Assembly: GCA_963667435.1 (NCBI GenBank)
Contig: OY763414.1
Coordinates: forward strand, 1,550,001 to 1,614,000
Direction of reading: 5' to 3'
Length of the DNA stretch: 64,000 nucleotides
From: Marispirochaeta sp963667435
GTDB taxonomy: Bacteria > Spirochaetota > Spirochaetia > JC444 > Marispirochaetaceae
A program made the translations under genes and the position numbers. The notes under the pieces were generated by a model. The model did no database searches. It was not told where the DNA came from and saw nothing but the letters and a program-made list of their open reading frames with translations. Shown in pieces: positions 18,004 to 28,300 of the stretch. Within the stretch, counting starts at the first letter, position 1. Each line of letters opens with the position of its first letter.

Positions 18004-18993
18004 TCAGCGACCCAGATCAGCATCAATCTGATCCTTCAATGTCCGGTAGCCGACTTCATCGTATGTATTTTCCGCAGCTTTTCTAAATGCCGCCACATCA
18101 CAATCAACTATTTCAAGACCATTTGCAACAAGTGCTTTTTCAAACTCTTTCTCCTTGGCAACAACCTGTTCGGAAGCATATTTGCCACCGTTATATGCCT
18201 CTTCTTCCACAATTGCCTGATATTCTGCCGGCAGGCTTTCAAACCACTCATTGGATACAACCATACCGGTAAGAAGCTGAAAATGGGCTGTTTTGGAAAG
18301 ATACTTGGTTACCTCATAAATACTGGCCCCGAGAGCGGCGGAGTAATGGACTTCTACACCGTCAATTACTTTCTGCTGCAGGCCAGTGTATGCATCTGAC
18401 CAGGGAATAACAGTCGGATTCGCTCCCATATTCTTTACCGTAGCAGTAACAATCTCCGAACCGGAACTTCTCACCCTCTGTCCTGCCAGGTCTGCGGGAG
18501 TATGGATCGGTTTATTTGTGAAAAGATGCCGCGTACCCTGATAATAGTCAAAAGCAAGAATCTTCAATCCGTCTTTTGCAAACTCATCAGAAAGATTCTT
18601 AAAAACCGAAGTATTCAGAAGTTTCAACGCTTCTTCATAATCTGCAACAAGGTAGGGGGCACCAAGAATTCCAAAATCACTGATATATGCAGACAATCTT
18701 CCCGGATCAGTAATAATACCTACATTCGTCCCTACTTTTGCCTGCTCTAAAACATCCTCATCCTTGCCAAGCTGAGCACTTGCAAAAAGACGAACCGTAA
18801 CCGTCCCCCCTGTACGCTCTTCTACATTTTTCTTAAATACCTGGAGTCCCGCATAAAGGGGATCTTTCTCCGTAAGAACAGTTCCAACATTCAGCTCAAA
18901 AGAATCTCCACCTTTTTCACCGGAACCATTAGCCAGCAGAGGAAGGGCAACAAGAACCACTAACAGCACTGTAATTATCCGTTTACCAAACAT
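18004..18993 (-). CDS. dctP: TRAP transporter periplasmic substrate-binding protein (DctP), second system
   Basis: A 329-residue protein. A signal peptide spans about residues 1-21 (MFGKRIITVLLVVLVALPLL...ANG). The mature region has QLGKDEDVLEQAKVGTNVG, the LAGQRVRSSGSEI segment with the substrate arginine, and GLQQKVIDGVE, all DctP-like. The start at 18993 has AAGGAGG seven bases upstream; the in-frame ATG at 19050 does not. It heads the TRAP operon with the broken dctQ and is divergent from an AraC-type gene, its probable regulator. The binding protein itself remains intact. Confidence 0.93.
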   Translation of the reverse strand: MFGKRIITVLLVVLVALPLLANGSGEKGGDSFELNVGTVLTEKDPLYAGLQVFKKNVEERTGGTVTVRLFASAQLGKDEDVLEQAKVGTNVGIITDPGRLSAYISDFGILGAPYLVADYEEALKLLNTSVFKNLSDEFAKDGLKILAFDYYQGTRHLFTNKPIHTPADLAGQRVRSSGSEIVTATVKNMGANPTVIPWSDAYTGLQQKVIDGVEVHYSAALGASIYEVTKYLSKTAHFQLLTGMVVSNEWFESLPAEYQAIVEEEAYNGGKYASEQVVAKEKEFEKALVANGLEIVDCDVAAFRKAAENTYDEVGYRTLKDQIDADLGR

Positions 18994-19108
18994 ACTTTTA
19001 TCCTCCTTTCTGTTCGAAAACGCATTGTATAATAAGACGGGTTCTTTCACAGCGCCATGTATGATATGATTTCATTTGTACTATTTCACTATTTTATAAG
19101 GTAAAGAC

Positions 19109-19972
19109 ATGCGAATTCCCGGAGAAAACTCATATATAAATATCTTTCCCATGTTTGTATATGTTGCACACAGAAAATGCTCAATCAACTGGAAACTAAA
19201 AGGGCCTACTATATACAACAGGCACAACCTGGTTCTGGTGTACAAAGGAAAAGCAGAAATAAACTGCAATAGACAGACATTTATGGTCGAACCCGGGAGT
19301 CTGATTTACTTTAAACCGGGAGACTACAGAAAAGGACATACATTTAAAAATGATCTTATGGAGTGTTATACCGTTGAATTCTACTACACTTTACCCACAT
19401 TTAAAAACAACAAATGGGAAATTCATACCCTCGATCTCCCCTTTAGACCCATAGAAAGAATAGAGGATAAATTTCTATTCTCACGGTTAGTGGAACTGTT
19501 CTCAAAATTCACGAAAACCTATATTTCATCCTATAACAACAAGTCCTCCCGGGGACGGGCACTTTTTATGGAAATACTCTATCTGCTAACTCAGTGGAAA
19601 ACAGAAAACTATGTCTACGATAACACACAGAAAGTAGAACAGGTAATCAGCTACATGACCGAATATTACACAAAACGCCTGAAATTGCAGGATCTGGCAG
19701 ATGTGATTTCGGTAAGCCCATCCTATCTGGGATCTATTTTCAAATCGGTAACAGGCAAATCCCCTATAACATATTTAATTGAAATTCGCCTGCATAAGGC
19801 TAAGGAACTCCTCCTCGACGGACATCCGGTGTCAGATGTCGCCGAGGAGGTCGGGTTTAAAGATTTGTTCTATTTCAGCAAATGCTTCAAAAAGTACGAG
19901 AATCTTTCGCCAGTACAGTTCAGGCAGATTGCCAACAACGATTCAGATACCTTTATCGACAGCCGATTTTAA
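19109..19972 (+). CDS. AraC-family transcriptional regulator with cupin-like sensor domain
   Basis: A 287-residue protein. The N-terminal half (about residues 10-130) looks like a cupin sensor, with LVYKGKAEINCNRQTFMVEPG and YFKPGDYRKGH. The C-terminal ~100 residues hold two helix-turn-helix units: LQDLADVISVSPSYLGSIFKS and PVSDVAEEVGFKDLFYFSKC, then FKKYENLSPVQFRQ. It is transcribed divergently from the second dctP with about 115 bases between, so it probably activates that TRAP operon in response to a sugar acid. It overlaps the convergent alcohol dehydrogenase gene by 4 bases at the 3' end. Confidence 0.93.
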   Translation: MRIPGENSYINIFPMFVYVAHRKCSINWKLKGPTIYNRHNLVLVYKGKAEINCNRQTFMVEPGSLIYFKPGDYRKGHTFKNDLMECYTVEFYYTLPTFKNNKWEIHTLDLPFRPIERIEDKFLFSRLVELFSKFTKTYISSYNNKSSRGRALFMEILYLLTQWKTENYVYDNTQKVEQVISYMTEYYTKRLKLQDLADVISVSPSYLGSIFKSVTGKSPITYLIEIRLHKAKELLLDGHPVSDVAEEVGFKDLFYFSKCFKKYENLSPVQFRQIANNDSDTFIDSRF

Positions 19973-20988
19973 AACTCCAGCAGAACCTTGCAGGTCTTTT
20001 CAGCATTCTCCGAAACAAACTTGAAAGCCTCCAGAGTTTTTTCAAAGGGGTAGACCGCAGTAATCATGGGCTGAGGATCAATCTTTCCCTCAGCAAGCCA
20101 GTTGATAGCCTCGGGCATACGTCCGTTATTCAGACGGGTTCCAATAACCTCTAACTCCCGGCGCATAATCTCAATGGGGGGAATGGAAGCGGGGTTGGAC
20201 GAGAAGCCCAAAAGAACAAGCCGTGCAGCCTGTGATGCATACTTGCTGATACAGAGTTCAAGAACTTTTGTATTACCCGTAGCTTCAAACAGCAGAGAAG
20301 CCCCTTCTCCATCGGTAAAATCCTTAATCTCTTTTTCCGCATCCATGGTTTTCGCATTAATAATCAGGTCGGCTCCGAGATTTTTTGCAATCTCCAGGCG
20401 GGACTCCACGATATCAAGGATAGCAACCTTTACATTATGCAGCTTGGCAGCCTGGAGAACCATCAGCCCGATAGGACCGGCTCCACAGATAAGAACCGTG
20501 TCGCCGTCCTCAATCCGTCCCCGCATAAGGGACTGGGATGCGATGCTGTAGGGTTCAATAAGAGCTGCATGTTCCCAGGAGAGAGTATCAGGAAGTTTGT
20601 AGATATTCTTTGCGCTTATGCGCAGATACTCCTGAAAGCCTCCTGAGGTGTGTACACCCAGGACCTTCACCTCTTTACAGACATTAGAGCGGCCTTTACG
20701 GCAGGCGTAGCATTTACCGCAGGAAAGAACGTTATTTACTGCCACCCGATCACCTTTTTTAAGGTCTTCCACCCCGGAACCAACATCATGGATCTCTCCC
20801 GCAAGCTCATGGCCCATAATGTTGGGATATATGGCAAATCCGGAACTGCCGTCGAAAATATGCAGGTCGGACCCGCAGATTCCTGCAGTTTTTATTTTTA
20901 CAACAACTTCACCAGCTTCCGCATCTCCGCAGTAAGGGATATCAACAATGTTGATTACACCGGGTTTCTCTATCTGTATTGCTTTCAT
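19969..20988 (-). CDS. zinc-dependent alcohol/polyol dehydrogenase (MDR family)
   Basis: A 339-residue medium-chain dehydrogenase. Catalytic zinc ligands are in AGICGSDLHIFDG and GHELAGEIHDVG. The structural zinc site shows CGKCYACRKGRSNVC. The Rossmann motif GAGPIGLMVLQAAKL lies near residue 170. The pattern fits sorbitol/L-threonine/L-idonate-type enzymes; in this hexuronate region a sugar-acid 5-dehydrogenase role is plausible. The start at 20988 has AGAGGAGG immediately upstream; the in-frame start at 21015 is less likely. It is convergent with the AraC gene. Confidence 0.92.
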   Translation of the reverse strand: MKAIQIEKPGVINIVDIPYCGDAEAGEVVVKIKTAGICGSDLHIFDGSSGFAIYPNIMGHELAGEIHDVGSGVEDLKKGDRVAVNNVLSCGKCYACRKGRSNVCKEVKVLGVHTSGGFQEYLRISAKNIYKLPDTLSWEHAALIEPYSIASQSLMRGRIEDGDTVLICGAGPIGLMVLQAAKLHNVKVAILDIVESRLEIAKNLGADLIINAKTMDAEKEIKDFTDGEGASLLFEATGNTKVLELCISKYASQAARLVLLGFSSNPASIPPIEIMRRELEVIGTRLNNGRMPEAINWLAEGKIDPQPMITAVYPFEKTLEAFKFVSENAEKTCKVLLEF

Positions 20989-21113
20989 CGATCCTCCTCT
21001 TGCAGCAGGCTTCATAAGCTAAAAGCCTGAAGAAAGCGCTTTCACAGCATGTATTCAGCACAATATCACGGATAAATAAGCAGAGCAAGAAAAACCCTCG
21101 CCCCTGGATAAAA

Positions 21114-22358
21114 CTATCCCTTCAGCATCCGTACATCCATACTGGATGGAGACTGATAAACCGCCAGTTCGAAGAAAGAAATAGAGGCAAGGAGATGATC
21201 AAAGATATCCGCCTGCAGACCTTCATAATTAGCCCAGACCTGATCGTTGCTGAAAACGTATATCTCCAAAGGAAGACCCTTATCCGTTGGCTGCAACTGC
21301 CGTACAAGGAAAGTCATATCATTATGTATTTTGGGATGCTCCCGCAGATAGGCGCTTATGTAGGCACGAAAAATACCTATGTTGGTCATCCTGCGGCCGT
21401 TTATCATCTCCGAGGTGTTCGCCTTTCTGCTGCGGTTTTCCTCGTCTATCTCTTTAAGCTTGCTGTCTATATAGTCGCCCAGCACATCAATACGGCGAAA
21501 GCGATCTACCATCTCCCGGGTGCAGAACTTGATGCTGTTCATGTCCAGGTTAAGGCTCCGTTTGATGCGTCGTCCCCCGGATTCACTCATTCCCCGCCAG
21601 TTTCTGAAGGAGTTTGAAACAAGGCTGTAGATGGGTACAGAAACAATCGTTTTATCAAAATTCTGCACCGTTACGGTCTGCAGGGTAATGTCCAGAACAT
21701 CACCGTCGGCTCCATAGGCAGGCACTGTAATCCAGTCGCCGATGCGGATCATGTCATTGCCCGTAAGCTGGATGGATGCAACCAGCCCCATGATGGCATC
21801 CTTGAAAACCAGCAGGATAATGGCACTCATGGCGCCTATTCCGGAAAGTATCCCCAGGGGAGAGCGGTCCGCTATGGTGGTAAGAATCAGAACCACTCCG
21901 ATGATGACCACGAAAATTTTCAGAACCTGAAGATAGCCTTTTATGGGTCTGCTTTTGGATATCTCGTAGGTTTTGTATATAACATTGACTGCACTCAGCA
22001 GCGAGTTGATAACCAGAATACAGACGGCAGTGATCCAGGCCAGAACAAAGCGCTGCAATACAGAACCCAGAGCAGCCATGGAACTGAAAACCGGAGGAAT
22101 AAAAAGATAGATAATCAGAGCCGGTACAATTCTGGTTGCCCGGGAAAGGACACCCTGTTCGAGAATAATATCATCCCAACGCGTTGCAGTTCGCTGCACT
22201 ATTCGGGACACAATGTTCTTCAATACCAGCCGGACAATAAGGTTTATGAGATAACTTGAAAGAATAAGCAGAATCGACAGACTCAGAATCGCTGTCACCC
22301 GGGCATGGACCTCGGAAAATCCGAGGTCCAGAAACCACCTGCCTACGACTTCAGTCAT
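21114..22358 (-). CDS. MscS-family mechanosensitive ion channel (YbdG-like)
   Basis: A 414-residue membrane protein. About five hydrophobic segments occupy residues 20-205. The pore-lining helix and beta domain follow: GIGAMSAIILLVFKDAIMGL, then DMIRIGDWI and VTVQNFDKTIVSVPIYSLV. A C-terminal alpha/beta domain completes it. The insert RNWRGMSESGGRRIKRSL is characteristic of the larger MscM/YbdG-type members. These open under hypo-osmotic stress. The ATG overlaps the stop of the aldo/keto reductase gene by 4 bases, so the two are co-transcribed, though no functional tie is obvious. Confidence 0.92.
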   Translation of the reverse strand: MTEVVGRWFLDLGFSEVHARVTAILSLSILLILSSYLINLIVRLVLKNIVSRIVQRTATRWDDIILEQGVLSRATRIVPALIIYLFIPPVFSSMAALGSVLQRFVLAWITAVCILVINSLLSAVNVIYKTYEISKSRPIKGYLQVLKIFVVIIGVVLILTTIADRSPLGILSGIGAMSAIILLVFKDAIMGLVASIQLTGNDMIRIGDWITVPAYGADGDVLDITLQTVTVQNFDKTIVSVPIYSLVSNSFRNWRGMSESGGRRIKRSLNLDMNSIKFCTREMVDRFRRIDVLGDYIDSKLKEIDEENRSRKANTSEMINGRRMTNIGIFRAYISAYLREHPKIHNDMTFLVRQLQPTDKGLPLEIYVFSNDQVWANYEGLQADIFDHLLASISFFELAVYQSPSSMDVRMLKG

Positions 22359-23362
22359 GCCAGTCCGGGAAGATGCCGGGAAAGCACATCATCCATCAGC
22401 TTAAGGTCATCGGCAGAGAGTTTCACATCGCCGGCTTTGGCATTTTCTGCCACCTGCTCCACATTCCGGGCACCTGCAAGGACATGAGTGCAGCCGGGCT
22501 GGTGGAAAGTCCAGGCAATAGCAAGCTGAGCCAGGCTCACCTTGTGTGCTTCTGCCACGGGAGCGAACTCATTCAGCATGGATAGAATTTTCTTCCTGTT
22601 CTCCGTACTGAACCTGGGATTATCCAGGCGCTGATCGCCGGGATTGAACTCCCGGTCAGGTCTGACTTTTCCGGTAAGAAGCCCCTGGCCTATGGGACTG
22701 TAAGCAAGGAAGGCAAGTCCCTTTTTCTGCACATAACTGCGCTGTTCCGCAGCGTGGGGCATATCCAGCATGGAGAATTTCTCCTGGTCGGATGCAAGGG
22801 AGCCAACCGCCTCATAAGCCTCCATCTCTTCCGGGTTTGCATTACAGACACCGATAGCCCGGATCTTTCCCTGATCCTGCAGCTGCATAAGCATGGCCAT
22901 TGTATCTTCAATGGGGGTATTGAGCCGTTCCTGCCAATGGGTCTGCATCAGATCGATACAGTCCGTCTGCAATCGTTTCAGACTTGTCTCAATCTCGTTC
23001 CTGATGGATTCCGGATCCAGATATACATGGATATCCACAGGTTTCGGTCCCGCGGGTGTATCCATCTGGTGAGAGAAAAAGTATCGCCCCACCTTCGCGT
23101 CCCAGCGCATTCCGCATTTGCTGGCAAGCACAACCTTATCCCGGCGGTCCGCAATGGCCCTGCCGACAACCTCTTCGGAGTGTCCGAATCCGTATATCGG
23201 CGCCGTATCTATAAAGTCTATTCCCTGATCAATTGCAGCATGGATGGCCCGCACTGCTTCATTGTCATCAGAACCGCCCCACTTCCAGCCGCCGATGGCC
23301 CAGGCGCCGAATGCAACAGCAGACGCTTCAATTCCCGATTTTCCCAATGATCGTTTCAGCAT
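22355..23362 (-). CDS. aldo/keto reductase
   Basis: A 335-residue (alpha/beta)8 NADPH-dependent oxidoreductase. FIDTAPIYGFGHSEEVVGRA near residue 50 carries the catalytic Asp and Tyr. VVLASKCGM (Lys near 80) and DLMQTHWQER (His near 140, followed here by Trp) complete the tetrad. The late segments LAQLAIAWTFHQPGCTHVLAGARN and QVAENAKA bind the cofactor. It resembles the AKR11/YajO-like general group. It is the first gene of a pair with the mechanosensitive channel; the substrate cannot be assigned. Confidence 0.93.
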   Translation of the reverse strand: MLKRSLGKSGIEASAVAFGAWAIGGWKWGGSDDNEAVRAIHAAIDQGIDFIDTAPIYGFGHSEEVVGRAIADRRDKVVLASKCGMRWDAKVGRYFFSHQMDTPAGPKPVDIHVYLDPESIRNEIETSLKRLQTDCIDLMQTHWQERLNTPIEDTMAMLMQLQDQGKIRAIGVCNANPEEMEAYEAVGSLASDQEKFSMLDMPHAAEQRSYVQKKGLAFLAYSPIGQGLLTGKVRPDREFNPGDQRLDNPRFSTENRKKILSMLNEFAPVAEAHKVSLAQLAIAWTFHQPGCTHVLAGARNVEQVAENAKAGDVKLSADDLKLMDDVLSRHLPGLA

Positions 23363-23439
23363 GAAATATCTCCTTATTCTGATTTATATACATGAACTAT
23401 ATTAACCATACCAGAGCCTTCGGGTGAGGGTAAACATAG

Positions 23440-24216
23440 TTATCTGAACAGTGGTAAATAGAACCCGATCATCGCTTTAAGCCGCACCTTTTCTGATAGA
23501 GAGACATGGTTCATACAACGGATTGCCGTCAGAATTTTCCAGCGCCGGATATCCTTTTCCGGAATTGCATCTCTGCCGAAATATCCCTTCAGGTACTGTT
23601 GGCGCAGCTTACGCTGTAGGACAATACTGCATGTACGCTGTAAACCGAGCAGTGCTGCAGCAATATCAGCGGATGGATCTCCTGCGAAAGCCATTTTCCA
23701 GTCGACAAGAATCAGACCATCCCTACCCTGGATTATATGCCCCGGATGAAAATCACCGTGGCAGAGTCTGTCGTTTCGGGTGGAATTGAGAAACCGGAGC
23801 ATGTTGTTCTGTATTCTACCCGTTAAGCCTTGGAATTCCCTGACAGAAGAGGCAAAAACAGCATGGGCATTGGGTAAACCTTCAGAAGGACGGACATGCA
23901 GGTTCCTGTGCATAAGCCCGAGGCTCAGACCGGTCTCGCCGGCATTCCCGATGCCCAGGTCATCATGGAGACCCGACCCCCGGATAAAATCCATGGAAAT
24001 ACTGATTCTGCCCTGATGCTGACCCGGAGGCTGCATGCGTACGGTCCGATCATACACTCCGTGGATAAAAGCAGAACGTTCGTATTCTTCCGTAGCCGCA
24101 ACAAGACTGTACCCGGGATAAAAAAGCTTTACCGCTTCGGTATCAGACACCTTGAATATCTCGGCGGTTCTTCCACGGGCAAGAAGTTCCCATGCTTCGG
24201 CAGATTTGATTTTCAT
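23440..24216 (-). CDS. APH/ChoK-family small-molecule kinase
   Basis: A 258-residue protein of the aminoglycoside phosphotransferase/choline kinase-like fold. Brenner's motif is HGDFHPGHI at residues 153-161 (catalytic Asp155). The metal-binding segment is LILVDWKMAFAGDPSADIA from about residue 168. The N-lobe beta strand AEIFKVSDTEAVKLFY carries a Lys for ATP. Many chromosomal members are not resistance genes but phosphorylate metabolites such as choline or thiamine, so I do not claim drug resistance. It is a single gene with about 75 bases to the reductase upstream of it in the map. Confidence 0.85.
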   Translation of the reverse strand: MKIKSAEAWELLARGRTAEIFKVSDTEAVKLFYPGYSLVAATEEYERSAFIHGVYDRTVRMQPPGQHQGRISISMDFIRGSGLHDDLGIGNAGETGLSLGLMHRNLHVRPSEGLPNAHAVFASSVREFQGLTGRIQNNMLRFLNSTRNDRLCHGDFHPGHIIQGRDGLILVDWKMAFAGDPSADIAAALLGLQRTCSIVLQRKLRQQYLKGYFGRDAIPEKDIRRWKILTAIRCMNHVSLSEKVRLKAMIGFYLPLFR

Positions 24217-24339
24217 TGGCCAATCCTACCACGGAGAGATATTTCTAAAAAGCCGGAAAAATACCTGCACGTCATGTTGCCACATACGGGTAGAAGATAT
24301 AGTGTATACAAAACCTGTTGAATCAGAAACGGAGAAACC

Positions 24340-25335
24340 ATGCTTGCTGCTTTTGCGCGTCTTATCGGCCTGGTCCTTACTGGCTATCTGTTGTTCAAAT
24401 CAGAAAACATACGTCGAAAATTCCTGCCTGTTGCCTCCATACTTACCCTGAATTTCCTCTTCCCCGCCTATTATGTTACACGATACGGCATGACCTGGGA
24501 TGCGGCTTTCAGCAAAGGCGCCTGGTGGATGCCCATATTCTTTGTTATGTGTGTCTTCACTCTGCTGGTTCAATACATGCTCATCCGATGGCTCCTGAAA
24601 TACACCAGGATCTTTTCCGCCCTGGCGGATGATCATAAAACAGAATTCATGCTCCTGTTTGCAGTCCATAATCTGGGATACGTGCCGCTGCCTATATTTG
24701 AAGCCATCGCTCCGCCGGAGCTGCTGATCTACCTGTTTACCTATATTATGGCGTATCAGTTGATTTTCTGGAGCCTGGCGGTGAATGTTATAAAACACAA
24801 GCCTGGCGAACCCTTTCAGATGAACTTCCGCTTCAGCGTCCCCTTCTACGGAATACTTGCGGGAATCCTTCTGGCCTCCACGGGCTGGTACGATCTCATT
24901 CCCCGGGTCATAGCTGTTCCGGTGGAGAAGTATTCCCGTTTCGCCATGGATGCCATAATGATTATTCTTGGCGGTATTCTTGCAGGTGTTCCCCGGGGCA
25001 ATATAAGGGACCACAAGGAATTTCTCCCCTTCCTGCTGTATCGTCAGGTTCTCTACCCGCTTGCGGTTCTGGTTGTTTTTATAATTCTCAGACTGCTTTT
25101 CAATGGTCCGGCGCTGTTTCCGGGGACCGGAATTGATATCAGTGAAACCTGGCGCTGGCTGCAGCTTTTTCTTGTTATTGAAGCCGCCGTACCGCCTGCC
25201 ACCAATATCATGGTTGCCATCCAGAACTACGGAAGATCTGAACAGTTAGCTTACTCGGGCAACGGTATTATAATCTCCTATCTGGGAGCAGCAGTCAGCC
25301 TCCCCGTATTCGTTATTCTGGCATATTATCTGTAG
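24340..25335 (+). CDS. AEC (auxin efflux carrier) family transporter
   Basis: A 331-residue membrane protein with about ten hydrophobic segments in a five-plus-five pattern, as in the AEC/PIN-like carriers that export malate, malonate or other small organic acids. NFLFPAYYVTRYG near residue 45 and AAVPPATNIMVAIQNYG near residue 287 match the two crossover regions of the family. A gap of 123 bases upstream can hold a promoter. The last 23 bases overlap the convergent histidine-kinase gene. The substrate is unknown. Confidence 0.88.
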   Translation: MLAAFARLIGLVLTGYLLFKSENIRRKFLPVASILTLNFLFPAYYVTRYGMTWDAAFSKGAWWMPIFFVMCVFTLLVQYMLIRWLLKYTRIFSALADDHKTEFMLLFAVHNLGYVPLPIFEAIAPPELLIYLFTYIMAYQLIFWSLAVNVIKHKPGEPFQMNFRFSVPFYGILAGILLASTGWYDLIPRVIAVPVEKYSRFAMDAIMIILGGILAGVPRGNIRDHKEFLPFLLYRQVLYPLAVLVVFIILRLLFNGPALFPGTGIDISETWRWLQLFLVIEAAVPPATNIMVAIQNYGRSEQLAYSGNGIIISYLGAAVSLPVFVILAYYL

Positions 25336-28300
25336 AGTTGTTTATATACCGCTTTAAACAGGCGAACAGGGTCTTCTCATTTACCGGCTTTGCAATAAAA
25401 TCATTCATTCCGGCGTCGTAGCATTTCTGAATATCATCAGGGAAGGTATGGGCTGTAAGGGCTATAATTGTCACCGGCGCAGTGCTATGCTGCTCTTCAT
25501 ACTCACGGATGGCCCGGGCTGCCTCAATACCGCTCATCCTGGGCATGCTGAGGTCCATAAGTATCAAGCCGTATGATCGGCTGGCGGCAGCTTTTACTGC
25601 CTCCTGTCCATTTGCTACTGCATCAGTTTCAAAACCCTTTGACTCCATCAGACCTTGCAGATAGAGCCGGTTGATCGCTTCATCCTCACAAAGGAGGACG
25701 GTACAGGGAAGATGCTCCCCCGGATCCGCCTCTTGAGCCTCATTAAGCTCAGTTTCCGCGGTGTCAGGAGCAGGAGACAGCGGTACAAACAGGGTAAAAC
25801 GGGTACCGGTTTCAGGCGTACTTACAACCTCTATTGTTCCCTGCATACTCTCAGTAAGCTGCTTTACAATAGCAAGACCAAGCCCCACCCCTCGGGTTTT
25901 CTTTGTATATCCAGAATCCAACTGGAGAAAACTGTCGAAAATTCTTTCCACATCCTGCTCTGGAACTCCAATACCCGTATCAGTCACTTCAATACGGTAG
26001 ACACCTGTGTCATCGGCAGCCGAAAGCCGAAGCTCGACACCGCCCTCCTCGGTATACTTAACTGCATTACTGAGAAGGTTCCCCACAATCTGGATAAGTC
26101 TGCTTTCATCCCCCAGTACGGTATCCAGGAAGTTGCGAAGGTCTGCAGTATATGTATAGGAGAGCCCTTTCTCCTCTGCCAGACTGAGAAATACCCTGTT
26201 GAGGTAGTCCATAACCGCGCTGAGTTGAAAAGGATTTATCACAAGCTGCAGGGTTCCCGCCTGAAGACTCTCGAAATCCAGCAGATCATTCACCAGACGG
26301 TTCAGACTGTTAACAGCAATTGTCGACTGCTCTATGTAGGAACGCTGCTTTCCGTTCAGGCTTGTGCCGCTCAGCATTGAGAGCATACCGAAAATTCCTG
26401 TAAGGGGTGTGCGTATTTCATGGCTCATATTTGCCATAAAAAGCCCCTTGGCCCGGTTCGCTTCAACCGCAGCCTTCCGTGCCTCCTCAATCTCCCGGGT
26501 TCGTTCAACAACCTTCCGGTCAAGCTCTTCCGCCCGCAGCTCCTGTTCAACCAGCTTTGCTTCGGCAAGAAGGGTTTTACGGCTGCTTAGATACATAAAC
26601 AGAACCAGAAGAATCACGATGATTATCTGATATGCAATCTTTGCAGGCAGCGACCAGTACCATGGCGGCAGAACTTTTACAGGAAGGGTTATCCCCTGCC
26701 GGTTCCAGTTGCCCTGACTACCGGCCCCGATAATATGCAGAGTGTAATTTCCGGGATCGAGGTTTGTATAGCGAACGGGCTCATGCTGTTCAAGATTGAT
26801 CCACTCATCATCAAAACCTTCCAGCCGGTAGGCATAAACATTGTGTTCCGGGGCTGAATAATCCAGGGCAGAAAACTCCACAGAGAAAAAACGGTCGGTA
26901 TGAGAGAGCCGAAGTTCCCTGAGATTACCGCCTTCAGCTTTATCAACCGGCTGACCCATGACTTCCAGATTCACCAGAACAATAGGCGGAATGTATGCGG
27001 AACTTCCCTCCTCCGGGTTGGTAACGACAGTAATGCCGTTTATCCCTCCCACAAAGACATCCCCGGCTCTGCCCTTGCAGAAACCGTTGGTCAGCTCATC
27101 GGTAAAAAGGCCGTTGGTGCTTTTTATAGACCTGATACTGCCGGAACCCGGCTGGTACACCGATATTCCCCGATTGGTGCTGAGCCAGAGCTCTCCCGGC
27201 CTGTATTCGAGAATTCCGGTTACAAAATTACTTACAAGACCGTCCCTGCGGCTGATATAGCTGAAAGTATCGTTCCCGGGATCAAAAAGATTCAGCCCAC
27301 CCGTTGTGCCGACCCAGAGTCTACCTTCAGAATCCTCAAACAGTGTCCTTATGTTGTCATCACTGAGACTTTCACGATCAGAATGCTCATGTATATAGCT
27401 GGCAACTGTTTCATCCCGGAAATCATAGGAGTTCAAACCCCGGTTTGTGCCAAGCCAGATCCGACCGGAGGAATCCTCAGTAATAACCCGTACCAGATTG
27501 TCACTTATCCGGTAAACAGAATCCGGAGCGGAAGAAAAGTAGCGGGATATACCCGATGTCCTATCAAAGGCGACAGCGCCGGCATTGTTGGTTCCAAGCC
27601 ATAAGCTGCCCCTGGAATCCTCAAAAATGGAGTAGATTGTTCCTTCCGGGATTGCAAAATCCGGGTCTCCCGGGAGTATACGCAGAAAATCATTCGTCTC
27701 CTCCCGATACAGGTTGAGTCCGCTGTTGGTACCTACCCACAGGTTGCCCCTGCGGTCCCGGTATATGACATTTACTATATCATTGCTGAGACTGGTATCA
27801 TCATCTTTCGCATGGCGATAATGTTCGATTTTACCGGTATCAGGATACCAGCGGTGAAGCCCGCCGGAGTATACACCTATCCAGACCGATCCATCCTTGT
27901 TCTGGAGGATGGCTTCCACTTTACCCGGCGGAAGGGAATCCGGCTCCGAAGGATCATTCACCAGAAATTCGTAGCGGTTTTTCCACTCCACATATTTGCT
28001 GATCCCCCCTCCGTTGGTTCCTATCCAGATAATGCCCGAAACATCTTCGAAAAGGGAATACACCACATCGTGCTTCAATCCATCGCCGGTATGGGGAGTA
28101 GACTCGGTAATATGTACTGTATTCCCGGTATCCGGGTCGAGAATTATCAGCCCGCCGCCCCATGTCCCGACCCAGACACGCCCCCGGGAATCCATAAAAA
28201 CCTGATATACATCCTGATTGGGGAGCAAATAGGTCTGAACCTCTTCCGTACGGGTATTGTAACGGCTCACTCCTCCCGCCCAGCTGCCAATCCAGAGATA

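Noticed and set aside
23440..24216. Antibiotic-resistance phosphotransferase
   Set aside because: The motifs only place it in the broad APH/choline kinase fold; no resistance context is seen.
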